The notes beneath the pieces were generated by a model, which saw only the letters and a list, made by a program, of their open reading frames with translations, searched no databases and was not told the DNA's origin. Position numbers and translations under genes: made by a program. Positions 1-9,168 of a DNA stretch of 18,254 nt are shown piece by piece. The DNA is from Dunaliella salina (Eukaryota > Chlorophyta > Chlorophyceae > Chlamydomonadales > Dunaliellaceae), in the NCBI GenBank assembly GCA_002284615.2, contig MU070586.1:16448-34701 (forward strand), given 5' to 3'. Position 1 is the stretch's first letter; each line of letters starts with the position of its first letter.

Positions 1-59
1 TGACTGGAGTAAACTGCATCTTTTCCCTGGTTGTGTTGCTGCTGCTGCCCATCTGCCAG

Positions 60-185
60 GGTTTGGGACCTGGAGAGCGGGACGTGCAAGGCAACGCTGG
101 CCGGACACAGCTTTTGGGTGACCAGCGTCGCTGTCAGCCCTGATGCCCGCACCTGTGTGTCTGGCTCTTACGACAAAACGCTCAG
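60..185 (+). CDS. Internal exon encoding one WD40 repeat
   Basis: This exon encodes one blade of a WD40 beta-propeller, a scaffold for protein-protein contacts. It reads VWDLESGTCKATLAGH, then a middle strand ending in SPDAR, then SGSYDKTLR, giving the usual WD, GH and structural D signatures. The acceptor is CTGCCAG just before 60 after a pyrimidine-rich stretch, and the donor is CTCAG/GTGCGC at 185/186. Length is 126 nt, exactly 42 codons, and both boundaries split a codon after its second base, so the exon is symmetric and holds precisely one repeat. The rest of the gene lies outside the window, or its other exons here are not visible. The repeat style resembles long WD40 arrays of signalling or NACHT-type proteins, but the parent protein cannot be named from one blade. 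Confidence 0.85.
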
Positions 186-580
186 GTGCGCTCCCTTTCA
201 TCTGGCTTGGTGACAGCATTTGTTGATGCAGGACTTCCGTGGTGACTGCTGGAGGTCTCGCTGGGGAAATAAGCCTCTGATTTGCAGTGGTGTTTGTGTA
301 TCCTACACCAGATACACCAACAACCCTTTGCTGACAGAGCAGGGTGTCGTGCATGCCTGGATCTATGGTCATGCTATGCATCCGGGCATGCATTCCCTGT
401 GTGTGCTCAGATTGTGATGCAGGTGATGAGAGAGCTGTTTTTGCAATGGCCTGCCTGCATGTGTTCTCAGCGCGCTTGTTTGTTCCTTCTGGTTCCTGAA
501 TTGTCTGCAGCACGACCCATGACCTTTGAGCACCCATGACAACCCCATTACACTTCCCAATTCCGTCCCATGGCAACCCT

Positions 581-583
<3 letters not shown>
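186..583. other. Probable intron or spacer downstream of the WD40 exon
   Basis: After the donor at 186 no further WD40 blade or other coding signature is visible. Short open frames here are interrupted and have no protein-like composition. Confidence 0.5.

Positions 584-669
<86 letters not shown>
584..669. repeat. (CA)43 microsatellite
   Basis: An uninterrupted run of 43 CA dinucleotides (86 bp). It makes artefactual His-Thr and Cys-Val open frames on both strands. It probably lies in an intron or the 3' flank of the WD40 gene, is likely polymorphic in length, and can adopt Z-DNA. Confidence 0.98.
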
Positions 670-670
<1 letters not shown>

Positions 671-1423
671 TTTATGCTTATCCGCCCTGGCGTACGTTTC
701 ATTTTTTGAAGACTGCGTCTGTGGTACAGGGCTATCTGGAGGGCAAATGGAGTTGGGGTGGGAAAGGGTTGCTTCCTCTGGACCTCCAGCCTACAGGCAA
801 GCGCCCTGTCCAACAGAATGTCAAACCTTGAACTTCATTGAGCTGAGTGCAAACTTATTGCCGAAGCCCCGAAGTACCCAACCTCCTGGCTGTGTTTCAT
901 TTGGAAAACTTTGAACTTGAAGGCACTTAGAACATAAGAATCCTGTTGCAGCTGGTTTCTCAGACATGCTCCAGCAGTGCTGTTACGTAAGGAGGAGAAA
1001 ATATCGGACAAGGAAAAACTAAAGAGCTCCAACTGATGAAGTTTAGATGAACACTCAGGCATGCAAGCTAAAGAGGCAAACATATCCCACAATATTAGAT
1101 GGACAAAACAAGATGGACCGGTCCATCACCTTTACCTGCGTACTAGCTCGACAACATGCATGTGCTTGCATGCTTGCACACACTTGGATAATCACCTCCA
1201 TGCATGTAACCACGTATGTACCACATTTTTGCAGATGTAGCTTATTTGTTTTAGAGCTTCAGAACAATTCAGATCACTGGTTTTCCACTTGGCATTGATA
1301 TTCATTTTTTTGCCCAAAACATTACATGTTGTGCACAAGGCACTTTGCAAGTTTCAGGTCACACCAAATCAACTCAGATCATAGAGGAGTTTCAGTTGTG
1401 CACACATTTCACTTCAGATGAGA
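670..1423. other. Non-coding stretch downstream of the copia remnant; expected site of its 3' LTR
   Basis: No coding signal is visible. Because the copia element runs on the minus strand, its 3' LTR should lie here, but I find no polypurine tract and no convincing repeat shared with the 5' side (5700-6200). A 16-bp perfect palindrome GATGGACCGGTCCATC sits at 1112-1127, and 1140-1215 is rich in TGCATG. Confidence 0.4.
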
Positions 1424-2060
1424 TCATGCAAAGTCTGCTACGATGCACTCACAAAAATAGCACAAGTACTCAGTTTGGCTCATCGGCCCAGCGCACAGTT
1501 TTTTCATGTTGCGCATGCCCATGCCTGCACGCAAGTGCTCAAACCGCACAAGCTGGAGTGCCTTGGTCATGCAGTCAGCCAAGGTGTGCTCTGTGGGGCA
1601 GTATGCGAATTTTACATCACCACGCAGTGCTCACTCCTTGGCAGAGTGCAGCTGGATATCAATATGCTTTGCCTGCCTGGTTTGGACAGGGTAATGCAGG
1701 ATGCGCAGTGTGGCTGCAATGTCTGTGTACAGCTGCATGCACTCTTTGCGCGCACTTAACTGCAGGTCGCTTTGAAGCTGCTTCCGCCACAGTGCTTCTT
1801 GCACCATGGGCACTGCTGCCTCATACTCAGCCTCAGCTGTGCTTTTGGTGACGCAGGCTTGGCGCTTACTCTTCCATGAAATGGCATCACCATGCAGCAC
1901 AAGCACTCACCCACTGGTTCTGCGCCTGGTATCAGGGCAGCCTGCATAGTCCGCATGAGCAAACCCCTCAGGCCTGCTTGGACTGCAGCGCTCCCCCCGC
2001 AAACACAATCCTAAGTGTGCTCGTAGCCTACAAACAGTGCAGCATGCCCAATGCTGCTGC
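1424..2060 (-). pseudogene. copia RNase H remnant and polyprotein C terminus
   Basis: RNase H removes RNA from the RNA-DNA hybrid. Minus-strand evidence: FAHADYAGCPDTRR near 1950, then AISWKSKRQACVTKSTAEAEYEAA with the conserved Ser-Thr-Ala-Glu-Ala-Glu-Tyr block, then AKHIDIQLHSAKE. A TGA at 1631-1633 follows, but the same frame continues past it with FAYCPTEHTLADCMTKAL, the conserved copia terminus, to a final TGA at 1424-1426. Earlier in-frame stops lie at 2028-2030 and 1907-1909 (the latter at a conserved Trp), and a frameshift lies around 1960. The TGA at 1631 is best explained as a CGA to TGA change at a commonly basic site. Confidence 0.88.
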
Positions 2061-3023
2061 CTAGTGCTGATCCGAGGGGGCCGCTATGAAGCGCGCCAGC
2101 ACGCCTGTAGCGTGCGCCAGGTCCGGGCGCGTGTGCTGAGCTGCATACTGCAAGCACCCAACCAGCTTAGCATACCGGCTATTTGACAGCTGCGCACCCT
2201 GCTCTCTGCTCAGCTGTACTCCAGGCTTCAGCGGTGTCGCTTGGCACCTAAATCCAGCCCAAACTTGTGCAGCACACCCACAGTGTACCTGCTCTGGTGG
2301 ACTGAAAGCACGTCGCTGCTCTGTCTCGCCTGATCTCCTGACCCAAATAGCAGCTTGCTTCACCCAGATCAAGCACCCTGAAGTGCCCCATCACTTCCTG
2401 CTTTGCGCGCTGCACCTTCCTTAACTGCTTTGCTGCCACCAACATGTCATCCACGTACACTAGCAGCCAGGTGCTGCCTTGCTTGCTGTGCCTGTCGTAC
2501 AGACTTAAATCTGCTCCTGCTGCTGTAAATCCTAGCTCACTCAGCACGGCAGAGAGCTTCTCATGCCATTCGCGCGGCGCCTGCTTGAGCCCGTACAGGG
2601 CCTGGCGCACCTGAGAATTCTGTGGCTGCCGTCCTGCTCATATCCCTCTGGTTGCTGCACCCACACATTCTTCTCCAACTCACCACTGAGGAAGGCATTG
2701 CAGATGTCCAGCTGGTGCAGCTCCAGGTCCTCAGCCGCTACCTTGGCCAGCGAGCAGCACAGGGTTGGTGCCATGGCCACAGGTGAGTACAGCTCCCCAT
2801 GCTCCCATGGCCGCTGTGCGCAACCCTTGGCCACAAGCCTCGCCTTGTGGCGTGGCTGGCCATGATCCCCTTCCTTAACAGACATGACCCACCAAAGGTG
2901 TGAGGGCCGCACGCTGGGGGGTAGCGGCAGCAGTTCCCACGCACTATTGGCCTCAAGCGCGCTCATCTCCCCATCCATCTGCAAACCACTGCTCGCAATC
3001 TGGCGCGCTGGCTGCTTCCGCAC
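2061..3023 (-). pseudogene. copia reverse transcriptase remnant (RVT_2 type, YVDD)
   Basis: RT copies element RNA into cDNA. The first frame has EMSALEANSAWELLPLP, HKARLVAKGCAQ, the catalytic-Asp block ELHQLDICNAFLSGELEKNV and VQQPEGYEQDG. A frameshift near 2610 leads to QALYGLKQAPREWHEKLS, then LLVYVDDMLVAAKQ with the catalytic YVDD at 2446-2457, then DLGEASCYLGQEIRRDRA. A second frameshift near 2320 leads to KLVGCLQYAAQHTRPDLAHA, the connection to RNase H. The frame stops with TAG at 2061-2063 right after a His; relatives usually have Trp there, so TGG to TAG is likely. Catalytic residues are intact, the reading frame is not. Confidence 0.92.
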
Positions 3024-3485
3024 GGCTCTGTGGCATCACCCCTGCTGCAACCAGGGCCACGCATGACCCATCATCTCCTGCAGTGCTGCTGACAACCACT
3101 TTGGCAGCCCGCTGCCCATGCCTATAGGCGTGGAATGCGCCTTGCAGGTGGGCTGGCTGCCGCCTTTTGCACGTGGAGCGGCGCAATTCCTGCTGCTGCG
3201 GTAGCTCAGGTTGTGGCAGCGGTGGCGCTCTAATGTTATGCCCTGTTGCAAGCTGCTCACTCTCAGCATGTGCAGGTGGTGGCTGCGGAGGCGCTCTAAC
3301 ACCATTCCCGGCGCAAGCTGCTCACCCTCAGCAGCCTCATCCTCTGACTCAAACAGAGGATTCAGGTGGCCAGGTGGCGGCTCAGGCGGCGGCTGCGGTG
3401 GCGCTCCAGCGCCGTGTGCCTGCTGCCGTGGGGCATCGGCAGCTGCACCTCACTCTCCCCCTGAGCAGCAGGCCGGCCCTGCTGC
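3024..3485 (-). pseudogene. copia integrase-RT linker, low-complexity and unassigned
   Basis: Between integrase and RT, copia elements carry a poorly conserved, Pro/Ser/Gln-rich spacer. Here the minus strand is GC-rich with several competing short frames (Arg, Ala and Gln rich) and no domain. It is read as the eroded linker on position alone. Plus-strand open frames rich in Cys, Gly and Ala are composition shadows. Confidence 0.5.
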
Positions 3486-4873
3486 TCAGTTGGTACAGCT
3501 GCTGCCCATTGCAGTTGCTGCTGGCTGCCATTGGCACTGCTCCCTGTGCCTCCAACACTTATCCTCATGACACAGCAGCGGCGTGTCAGGAGTGCGCTGC
3601 TCTACTGGGCACTTATCGAACAGCACAATCACTGACTCCACTATACGTATCCGCTCAGGCACCCAAACACGCCATCCAACCCCTTGCTGCTCGTATCCCA
3701 CGATGATCCCACGCTGGCTCACTGCCTCTAGCTTGGTGCGCTCCTGTCCTGGTACCAGCACTTTTGCCGCAGCGCCAAACACGCGCAGGCAGGCTGCGTT
3801 GGGGGGTCGCCCATTGAAGAGCTGATAGGGCGTGGTTGCTCTGTGTCCTGCTGGGCTGCGCCATGACATGCGCTGCTGCTCTCACAGCTTCCGACCAGAA
3901 AGCCCCTGGCAGCTGCGCTTCCTCCAGCATTGCGCGCTCGCACTCCATCAAGCTGCGGTTTGACCCCTCTGCTTTGCCATTGTGCTCAGGTGGTGTGAAC
4001 TGCTGCTAAATCCTCTTCCTTGCCCACCATTGCTGCATGTCTTTGCTCACATTCTCTCCGCCTCGGTCACTCCGCAGCTGCTTCACGCGCTTTCCAGTGC
4101 TGGTCTCACATAGCTTCACCACATCCTGCACCGCCCTGCTTGCTTCTCCTTTGAGGGCCACTGGCTGTACATGTTCCGCGCGCATGCCCAACCAGTCATC
4201 CAAAACTGTACCCACATACCGGCCACTTCCCAGCTGAGGCAGGCAGGGCAGCAGCAGGCCCATCACATCTGTGTGCAGCCACTTCAGCACCTCCTGTGCT
4301 GGCAGCTGGCTGCCTGTGTGCTGCTGCTTGTGCTGCTTGCTCGCTGCGCATTCCGGGCATAGCGCATCGCCCACCTTGCCTGGCACCTTGCTGCGGCATC
4401 AAATCAATTCCATGCACCATCTTCACCAGCTGCCGCATGCTCCTGCTACAGAGGTGTCCAAACCTCCTGTGCCATAGCTGGGCGCAGGCGTCCGCAGCTT
4501 GCCAAAGCGCACCCATCCCGAGCGCTGTTATCCCTGCAGGGCGGACGCATTTGGCCTTGAAGCCAAAGAGGTTGCAGCTGCTGCTGCTGCTGAAAACCAT
4601 GCGCACGCTTACGCCACCTGGCAGCACAAACTGCCTGATGTTGCCTGCTCCATGCAGTTTGCCACCTGCTCGCTGCAGCCTCCCTTTGCTCATCAGGCTG
4701 AAAGGCGCTGTTGGTCCCCGGAGCACATTCCGCAGCTCCAACACTGGCTCTCCCTGAGGGAACTGCTTGCTCTGACCCGGCTGCGTTGCACGCAGCCTCA
4801 CTGTGCCCTCCCCAGGTGCCGTTGCAAATATGCAGGGCTGCAATGTCCTAGCTGGTGCTGCGCGTCTCTGCAA
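3486..4873 (-). pseudogene. copia integrase remnant: pre-integrase zinc domain, DDE core, C-terminal domain
   Basis: Integrase inserts the element cDNA into the genome. In order: LWHRRFGHLCSRSM (zinc-binding His at about 4474 and 4456), a frameshift near 4390, then the paired Cys of LCPECAASKQHK. The core has the first Asp in LHTDVMG (about 4269), the second Asp in LRSDRGGE (about 4068) and the Glu in HNGKAEGSNRSL (3967-3969), about 33 codons later and separated from it by an in-frame TAG at 4006-4008. Another frameshift near 3865 leads to TPYQLFNGRPPNAACLRVFG and RTKLEAVSQRGIIVGY, the usual copia integrase tail. The catalytic triad is present in the DNA, but no single frame spans it. Confidence 0.88.
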
Positions 4874-4879
4874 AGGCGC

Positions 4880-5000
4880 TCCTGTGGGGTGTGATGTGGT
4901 TCGTGGCCCCGCTGTCCAACACCCAATCCATGCTCATGATGTCTACCTCATGCGCAACACATGCTGCCCCACCACTGCTGCTGCTCTGCTGCTGGTCCCC
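4880..5000 (-). pseudogene. copia aspartic protease remnant (DSGAT active site)
   Basis: The protease frees the mature proteins from the polyprotein. The minus-strand frame reads MSMDWVLDSGATNHITPHRS, with the catalytic Asp in DSGAT at 4902-4916, the copia hallmark. Soon afterwards the frame meets a stop, and the continuation with GEGTVRLRAT, typical of the strand after the active site, is found in another frame starting near 4873. A frameshift therefore splits the protease. Confidence 0.8.
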
Positions 5001-5107
5001 CATGGCTGCCTCCTCTTCCACGTTACTTACATGTGGCAGCCAAGAGGCTACTGGCAGTCAGGCGACAGAAAGCGCACTCACTCCTGCTGCAGCAGTGTTG
5101 GCACCGC

Positions 5108-5830
5108 TCATGCTTGCTTTGTGCTCAGCAGGGCACTTTGGATGATGTGGCCCCGGCGACTGCAGCCGTGGCACCTTCTGGCATCAATCTGGCCATCCAT
5201 GCCTGGCACCACCTGCTCACCGCCATGCTCTGGCTGCTGCTGCCCCCTGCCACGGCTGAGGCCACCCCTGCAAGACCCCCCGCCACGCATGCTCTGCTGC
5301 GGTTGCTGCTGGTGGCGCTGATGCTGCTGTGGGCGTGCAGCAAAGTCGATGCTGCCAGTGCGCTTCTCCACCTTGCGCAGGTCCACCTCAGCTTGCAGCA
5401 GCTTCATCTTGAGCTCCGCCATGTCCACATCCTTCTCCTTCAGCAGCTTGCGATCAGTGGAAAAAGAAGGCGGACGGTGCCTCAGTACATAATGCTTTTG
5501 ATCCTCCTTGCTGACAGGGGCTCCAGCATGGTGTAGCTTAACAAAGAGGTTGCTTGCGCGCGACACATGCATGGCCATTCTTTCATCTGGCGCCATGCAC
5601 AGGTCATGCAGCTTTTTTTCCTAAGCGTATATGAGCGTCTCGCCTTGCTGCATGCATGTCTTACCAAGGGCCTGCCAGCTCTCTCTTGCGGAATTGTAGG
5701 CCATAGAACCATGGCATACTGTAGGACAGGGGTAGGGCAGGCTTGCAGAGCAAAGGCTGGCCCTGAGACGGTCCTTCTCGGGCTTGCCTAATAATGTGGG
5801 GGGTTGGCAACATAATTCGCGCTTAGTTTG
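5108..5830 (-). pseudogene. copia gag remnant (UBN2-like) with zinc knuckle
   Basis: Gag packages element RNA into virus-like particles. The minus-strand frame shows SARESWQALGKTC near 5680, then after an in-frame TAG (5621-5623) the stretch KKLHDLCMAPDERM, followed by AGAPVSKEDQ and RPPSFSTDRKLL, the usual UBN2 helices of copia gag. A charged helix with KEKDVDMAELKMKLLQAEVD and a Gly/Arg/Gln-rich segment lead to a CCHC zinc knuckle beginning CHGCSRRGH around 5150-5170. The fourth ligand is out of frame: one base appears missing just after the histidine, and Cys-Pro-Ala-Glu-His follows in the next frame. Gag is therefore truncated within the knuckle. The amino terminus, above about 5830, is not recognisable. 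Confidence 0.8.
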
Positions 5831-6166
5831 ATGAAGTTCGAGGTTCGACATAAAGTTCAAGAGAGTGTTTGCCTTCGGGTGAAAAGGCTCGGGAAGGGGG
5901 AGATAGGGATGCCAGCTGCCAAGCACACCTTCTCCCTTCCTGTTTTCTTCTTTCCCCCAGAAAAAAATTTTTTATAACGAGCAAATTTAAAGGTCCCTAG
6001 TGGGACCACGTCACTGTCGTAGAGTAGGGATTTCCTCCTGTATCTTCTCAGCCTCAAACAAACACCCTACTAAACCACCCCAGATTCAGACATCAAATTA
6101 GCCAAGCAGTTCTGCATTTTCACCATGAGACCTTTTATGAAGTCAAAGTGGGTGTGAAGTGACTTT

Positions 6167-6186
6167 GGGGGGGGGGGGGGGGGGGG
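6167..6186. repeat. Poly-G tract (G20)
   Basis: Twenty consecutive G residues, a mononucleotide repeat able to form a G-quadruplex and prone to length errors in sequencing. Confidence 0.95.
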
Positions 6187-6585
6187 TTCTATTGCCAACC
6201 TTACTATTCCAACAACTATTATCTTCGTCAAATTAAAAGAAATCAAAATTCTCTATCACTGTCCTGGTCACAGGTCACCCTGAGAAGGCCCGCAGCTCCA
6301 CTTAGGACCGTCTTTCACAGCCAACTTTTTGTGTTTTGCTCAAGCACATGTCATACAGACTGTGTGCTCAAGAAAAGGGAAAGAAGAGGTCAAAGTTTTA
6401 CCTGTTTGCACCCTAGTACTGCATTCTCTCAGAGGGGATCGGCTGAAACTCTGCATCCCATCAGTCATGGGGTCTTCACTCCATTTCTTCTGGAATGATA
6501 TCATGATATCACAAAGACTGCAAGTCACTCCCATACTGCTTAGATTAGTGTCTAAAGGCTGGCCTAGAATGGAGACTGGGGGTGT

Positions 6586-6641
6586 AAATTAGGGTTTGTG
6601 CTGCAGCCAATTAAATTAGGGTTTGTGCTGCAGCCAATTAA
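6586..6641. repeat. 27-bp perfect tandem duplication
   Basis: Two identical, directly abutting 27-bp units, 6586-6612 and 6613-6639. Each begins AAATTAGGGTTTGTG and ends CAGCCAATT, and two bases of a third copy follow. Each unit carries one CCAAT box. The absence of any mismatch suggests a recent duplication. Confidence 0.95.
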
Positions 6642-6789
6642 GCATGTTCGCCCAATCTGGGACGCTTTGATTCTGATGTCCATGTCTGTTGCTTGGCCAT
6701 TTTCTCTTCTCTTCTCAGATGGTGAGTAGTGCTCAGGGGGTAGAGAGGAAAGCCTTGGCACTCCACCTACCTCTTTACTCACTGTATGT

Positions 6790-7530
6790 TAAAACCTGCT
6801 TGATTTATACTCCAGCCAGTGAGTAGCTGTTGGCTGCGAGCTTGTTCACTCTCAGCAGTTGCGATAGCCTCCTGTACTGCCTTCAGAAAGCTTACCTGCC
6901 AATTGGATGTGCGTATCCCTTCCAATTTTCAATCCCTCTGCATGCTTTTATGGCCTTCCTGGGATGGTGCACAAGATGCAACCTTGCTCATTATTAGCAG
7001 TAGTTGAGACATTTTGCTGGCCTCTGCGCATGATGCAGGAAGTGGGACCTTACCACTGGCGAGCAGCTGGCCTGCTTTGTTGAATGCAGCGAAGAGGGGG
7101 CACAGCTTCGAGCTCTGGCTGACAGCTGGAGGGTCGGCTGCAATTCGGCTGATGCTGGTGATGGTGCTGCTGGCAATGATGTGGTGTGGGCGGGTGATGC
7201 GCCGCAAACCATCCATTGGAGGGTAGCTGAGGCCAGCAGCTCAAGCACTGAAAATCCAGCAATTGCTTATGTCATGCCACCCATGCGTGTCAATGAAAGG
7301 TTTGGGTTATTCTACAATAAAAGCAGCCACAGGGTGAGCTTTTTCGAGGACCTCAGCAAACAGTTTATCTGCTACCAGTTGCTTGCCTGAGCGGCATAGG
7401 TTATTGCACAAATTTGCTTGGTTTGTTGGTTTTGGTCTGTGCCTGCCTTTGCAAAAAGTACCGGCATGGGTGAAGACATCTGGATCGCAGCATTTACTTG
7501 CTCACGGCCACCCAAGCTCAGCTGAACAAA
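6790..7530 (-). pseudogene. Unrecognised coding-like block, frame-disrupted
   Basis: I do not recognise a family. The minus strand reads QLSLGGREQVNAAIQMSS near 7530, right after a plausible acceptor (pyrimidine run then TTCAG). In another frame, KLFAEVLEKAHPVAAFIVE lies near 7345. An open stretch over 7216-6929 includes KLCPLFAAFNKAGQLLASGK and ends in a TGA. The same frame goes on as SFLKAVQEAIATAESEQARS and LLTGWSINQAGFNIQ, ending at a donor-like GTGAGT near 6780. The helical, charged composition after the stop suggests TGG to TGA in a former gene, or an unrecognised transposon gag-like protein. Overlapping plus-strand frames (for instance MPPMRVNERFGLFYN near 7275) also look protein-like, so the strand is not certain. 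Confidence 0.35.
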
Positions 7531-8162
7531 AAACGAGTCTTGCTCCTAGGCAGCACAACCCCCCTGTGCTGTGTCACTTTCTGCATGCAAGAATTCTGAT
7601 CTTACCCTGCTCCACCCAGGGCACATGTGCCCGCTGTTACATTTATTGGAAGATATTTTGTGCAGGGTGGTTGAGAGGTGCACAGGGGTGGGTTTTGGGG
7701 GGGGGGNGGGGGGAGGCTGATGACTTTCTTGGTGGTGCATGCAAGAATCTGACGCTGCATCTGAATCTGCACCCAAAAACAGGCACCAGGTGCAACAACA
7801 CCAACAGCAGCATTATGTTATTAAGACATACTGAAAATCTGATGTCTTTTTGAAGTGGTCCTTGGGGCATGAGCTGGTGCTTTTTGGGGTGTAGGTTTTG
7901 CAGAGATTGATTTTGTGAGTTCATGAGCTAAGAAACCTCTCTATCTGTGACTGTTGTATCATTCAAGTTGGAGTAGAATTTCAACTTGCAAGACACCTTT
8001 GCATTGAAGCCGCTTTTCGCACAAATCAATCACTCGTGAACTGGCGTAAAAGGTTTGCAGTGTGTCAAGTGCAGAAGCCTTTGGAGGAATGGCTCCTGTT
8101 GCTATTCTCCCAAGATGCAACTGACTAACTGACTGATGATGCCTTTACTTTAAGATTTGCAG
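7531..8162. other. Spacer with interrupted poly-G tract and one ambiguous base
   Basis: No supported coding region. A G-rich run at about 7696-7713 contains the only N in the window (7707), marking an unresolved homopolymer. Short frames over it are not real genes. Confidence 0.5.
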
Positions 8163-8246
8163 ATTCTCTTTTGCGTAGGCTTGTGCTGGACACCTTGGTG
8201 TTCAACAGCATGAAAGAACCAGCAGCAGTCAATTCTTTCACTCTCT
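8163..8246 (+). CDS. Candidate internal exon, unknown gene
   Basis: The acceptor is ACTTTAAGATTTGCAG, with a branch-point-like CTGACTAAC about 40 bp upstream; the donor is CTCTCT/GTGAGT. Of the three frames only one is open across the 84 nt, and it reads SLLRRLVLDTLVFNSM then KEPAAVNSFTL, which looks like an amphipathic helix of a normal protein. No family is recognised. The exon begins with the last two bases of a codon and ends after the first base of one. I could not connect it in frame to the candidate exons at 9030 and 9254. It may belong to the same gene with unseen exons between, or be a chance open stretch. Confidence 0.35.
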
Positions 8247-9029
8247 GTGAGTCCCACCTATGAGAGGCAGCCTGGAATCAAACTAACTTGGATTAGGCCT
8301 AACCCGCCTAGGGTTGACAATTATCCTGGTTGATGACAATTCGTCCAGGCTCAGCCCTTGCCTCACATAAGGCCCCCTTGTTCCAGGATTCCCCTCTCCT
8401 TGCATTGTTTGGTTTTGGTTGTTGGTCTGTGTAGCATGGCGGTAAATACATGTAGGTGTGTGTTTAAGAACGTTTTATCCTTCGGACACATCCAATCCAC
8501 ACAGGCCTGCAGGTGTACTGATTGTGCATTGTACATGTTCAGCAACTTATATCATGTTTAGAATTATGAAACTGAGTTCAAAGAGTGGACCAAAATGATT
8601 TTGCAGGCCCTCCTTGGTGTATTTGTTGTTCTGGTTCAGTGAGATGGATATTCCTTGTTCTGAGGTTTCTGTGCCCCAGGAAACCTGGTGGCTTCACCTC
8701 TAAGGAAAACTGCACTCTACCCACCAGACTAGGTTTGCTGTGTAGGTTGGACGGCCCTGCTGTGAGAGTTGCCAGATGCTTTTCAGGAAGTTTTCTTGAA
8801 TTAGTGCAACCTGTTTATTGCTGGGAATGTCTTTTGTTTCTTTCCTGATCTTCATGTATCTTTCTCAATAGTCGAAACCCTCATTATTTCTCAACATCAA
8901 AAAAGTGAATGTCTCTGCCGGACAGTATTCAGTGCATGAAGGGAAGACTCAACATTCAGCGCTGGCACATGCGTTTTGTATAAACTCATGTTGAGGTTTT
9001 GACAGCATGACGATGGAATTTATTTGCAG
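8247..9029. other. Probable intronic sequence with weak exon candidates
   Basis: Two further short stretches have acceptor-like starts. One is 8607-8638, after GATTTTGCAG and before GTGAGA, reading ALLGVFVVLV in one frame. The other starts at 8872 after CTCAATAG, reading SKPSLFLNIKK. Neither joins its neighbours unambiguously, so they are not called as exons. Confidence 0.25.
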
Positions 9030-9105
9030 GTCTGGTTAATCCACATTCTCAATCCCAAGGGATTCGAAGTGCAGCCAGACAGTTTGGGTTTTGGTGTTGC
9101 GAAAG
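9030..9105 (+). CDS. Candidate penultimate exon, unknown gene
   Basis: The acceptor is TTTATTTGCAG and the donor GCGAAAG/GTGAGC, both close to consensus. The 76-nt stretch is open in the frame VWLIHILNPKG then FEVQPDSLGFGVAK, with one base left over. Spliced to the next good acceptor (CTCTTTTTCAG at 9253), the split codon becomes Gly and reading ends GEDHKG-stop. A second frame is also open across the exon, so the frame is not proven. No homology is recognised. The intron that follows contains a LINE 3' tail, consistent with it being tolerated non-coding DNA. Confidence 0.4.
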
Positions 9106-9168
9106 GTGAGCTCGGAATAAAATGATACGTCTCAAGACCTTGATGTGGGGAAAAAAATGAGACATGTG

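Larger units (their letters stand above)
1424..5830 (-). mobile_element. Degenerate Ty1/copia-type LTR retrotransposon (internal region)
   Basis: On the minus strand the order is gag, protease, integrase, reverse transcriptase, RNase H. Integrase upstream of RT is diagnostic of the Ty1/copia superfamily as opposed to gypsy. All domains keep recognisable motifs, but the polyprotein is broken by frameshifts (near 5150, 4880, 4390, 3865, 2610, 2320 and 1960, and probably in the 3000-3480 linker) and by in-frame stops at 5621-5623, 4006-4008, 2061-2063, 2028-2030, 1907-1909 and 1631-1633. The copy cannot make a full polyprotein. The right edge (about 5830) is where gag similarity fades; the left edge is the natural final stop. 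LTRs and a tRNA primer site were not found, so the true ends are unknown. Plus-strand open frames across this interval are shadows. Confidence 0.93.
5831..6785. other. Non-coding stretch upstream of the copia gag
   Basis: This would contain the 5' leader and LTR of the copia element, but neither a primer-binding site nor an LTR matching the other side is visible. It holds a G20 tract, a 14-bp palindrome (GATATCATGATATC, 6497-6510) and a 27-bp tandem duplication. No coding signature is seen in 5930-6640. Confidence 0.4.

Noticed and set aside
369..831. Long open frames across the CA repeat (Cys-Val and His-Thr repeats)
   Set aside because: They are direct translations of the dinucleotide repeat in several frames and strands.
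1112..1127. 16-bp perfect palindrome as a regulatory site
   Set aside because: No gene start is nearby and no known binding site matches; recorded only within the spacer entry.
2884..5321. Many plus-strand open frames of 60-180 codons
   Set aside because: They lie opposite the copia element, whose minus-strand motifs are unambiguous, and have Cys/Ala/Leu-rich shadow composition.
1036..5838. TGATGAAGTT at 1036 and 5829, spaced 4.8 kb, as possible LTR starts
   Set aside because: Identity stops after ten bases and the second copy would fall inside the gag region.
6700..6728. Polypyrimidine tract, CAG, ATG and GTGAGT as a three-base micro-exon
   Set aside because: A 3-nt exon cannot be supported without transcripts, and the opposite strand looks at least as coding here.
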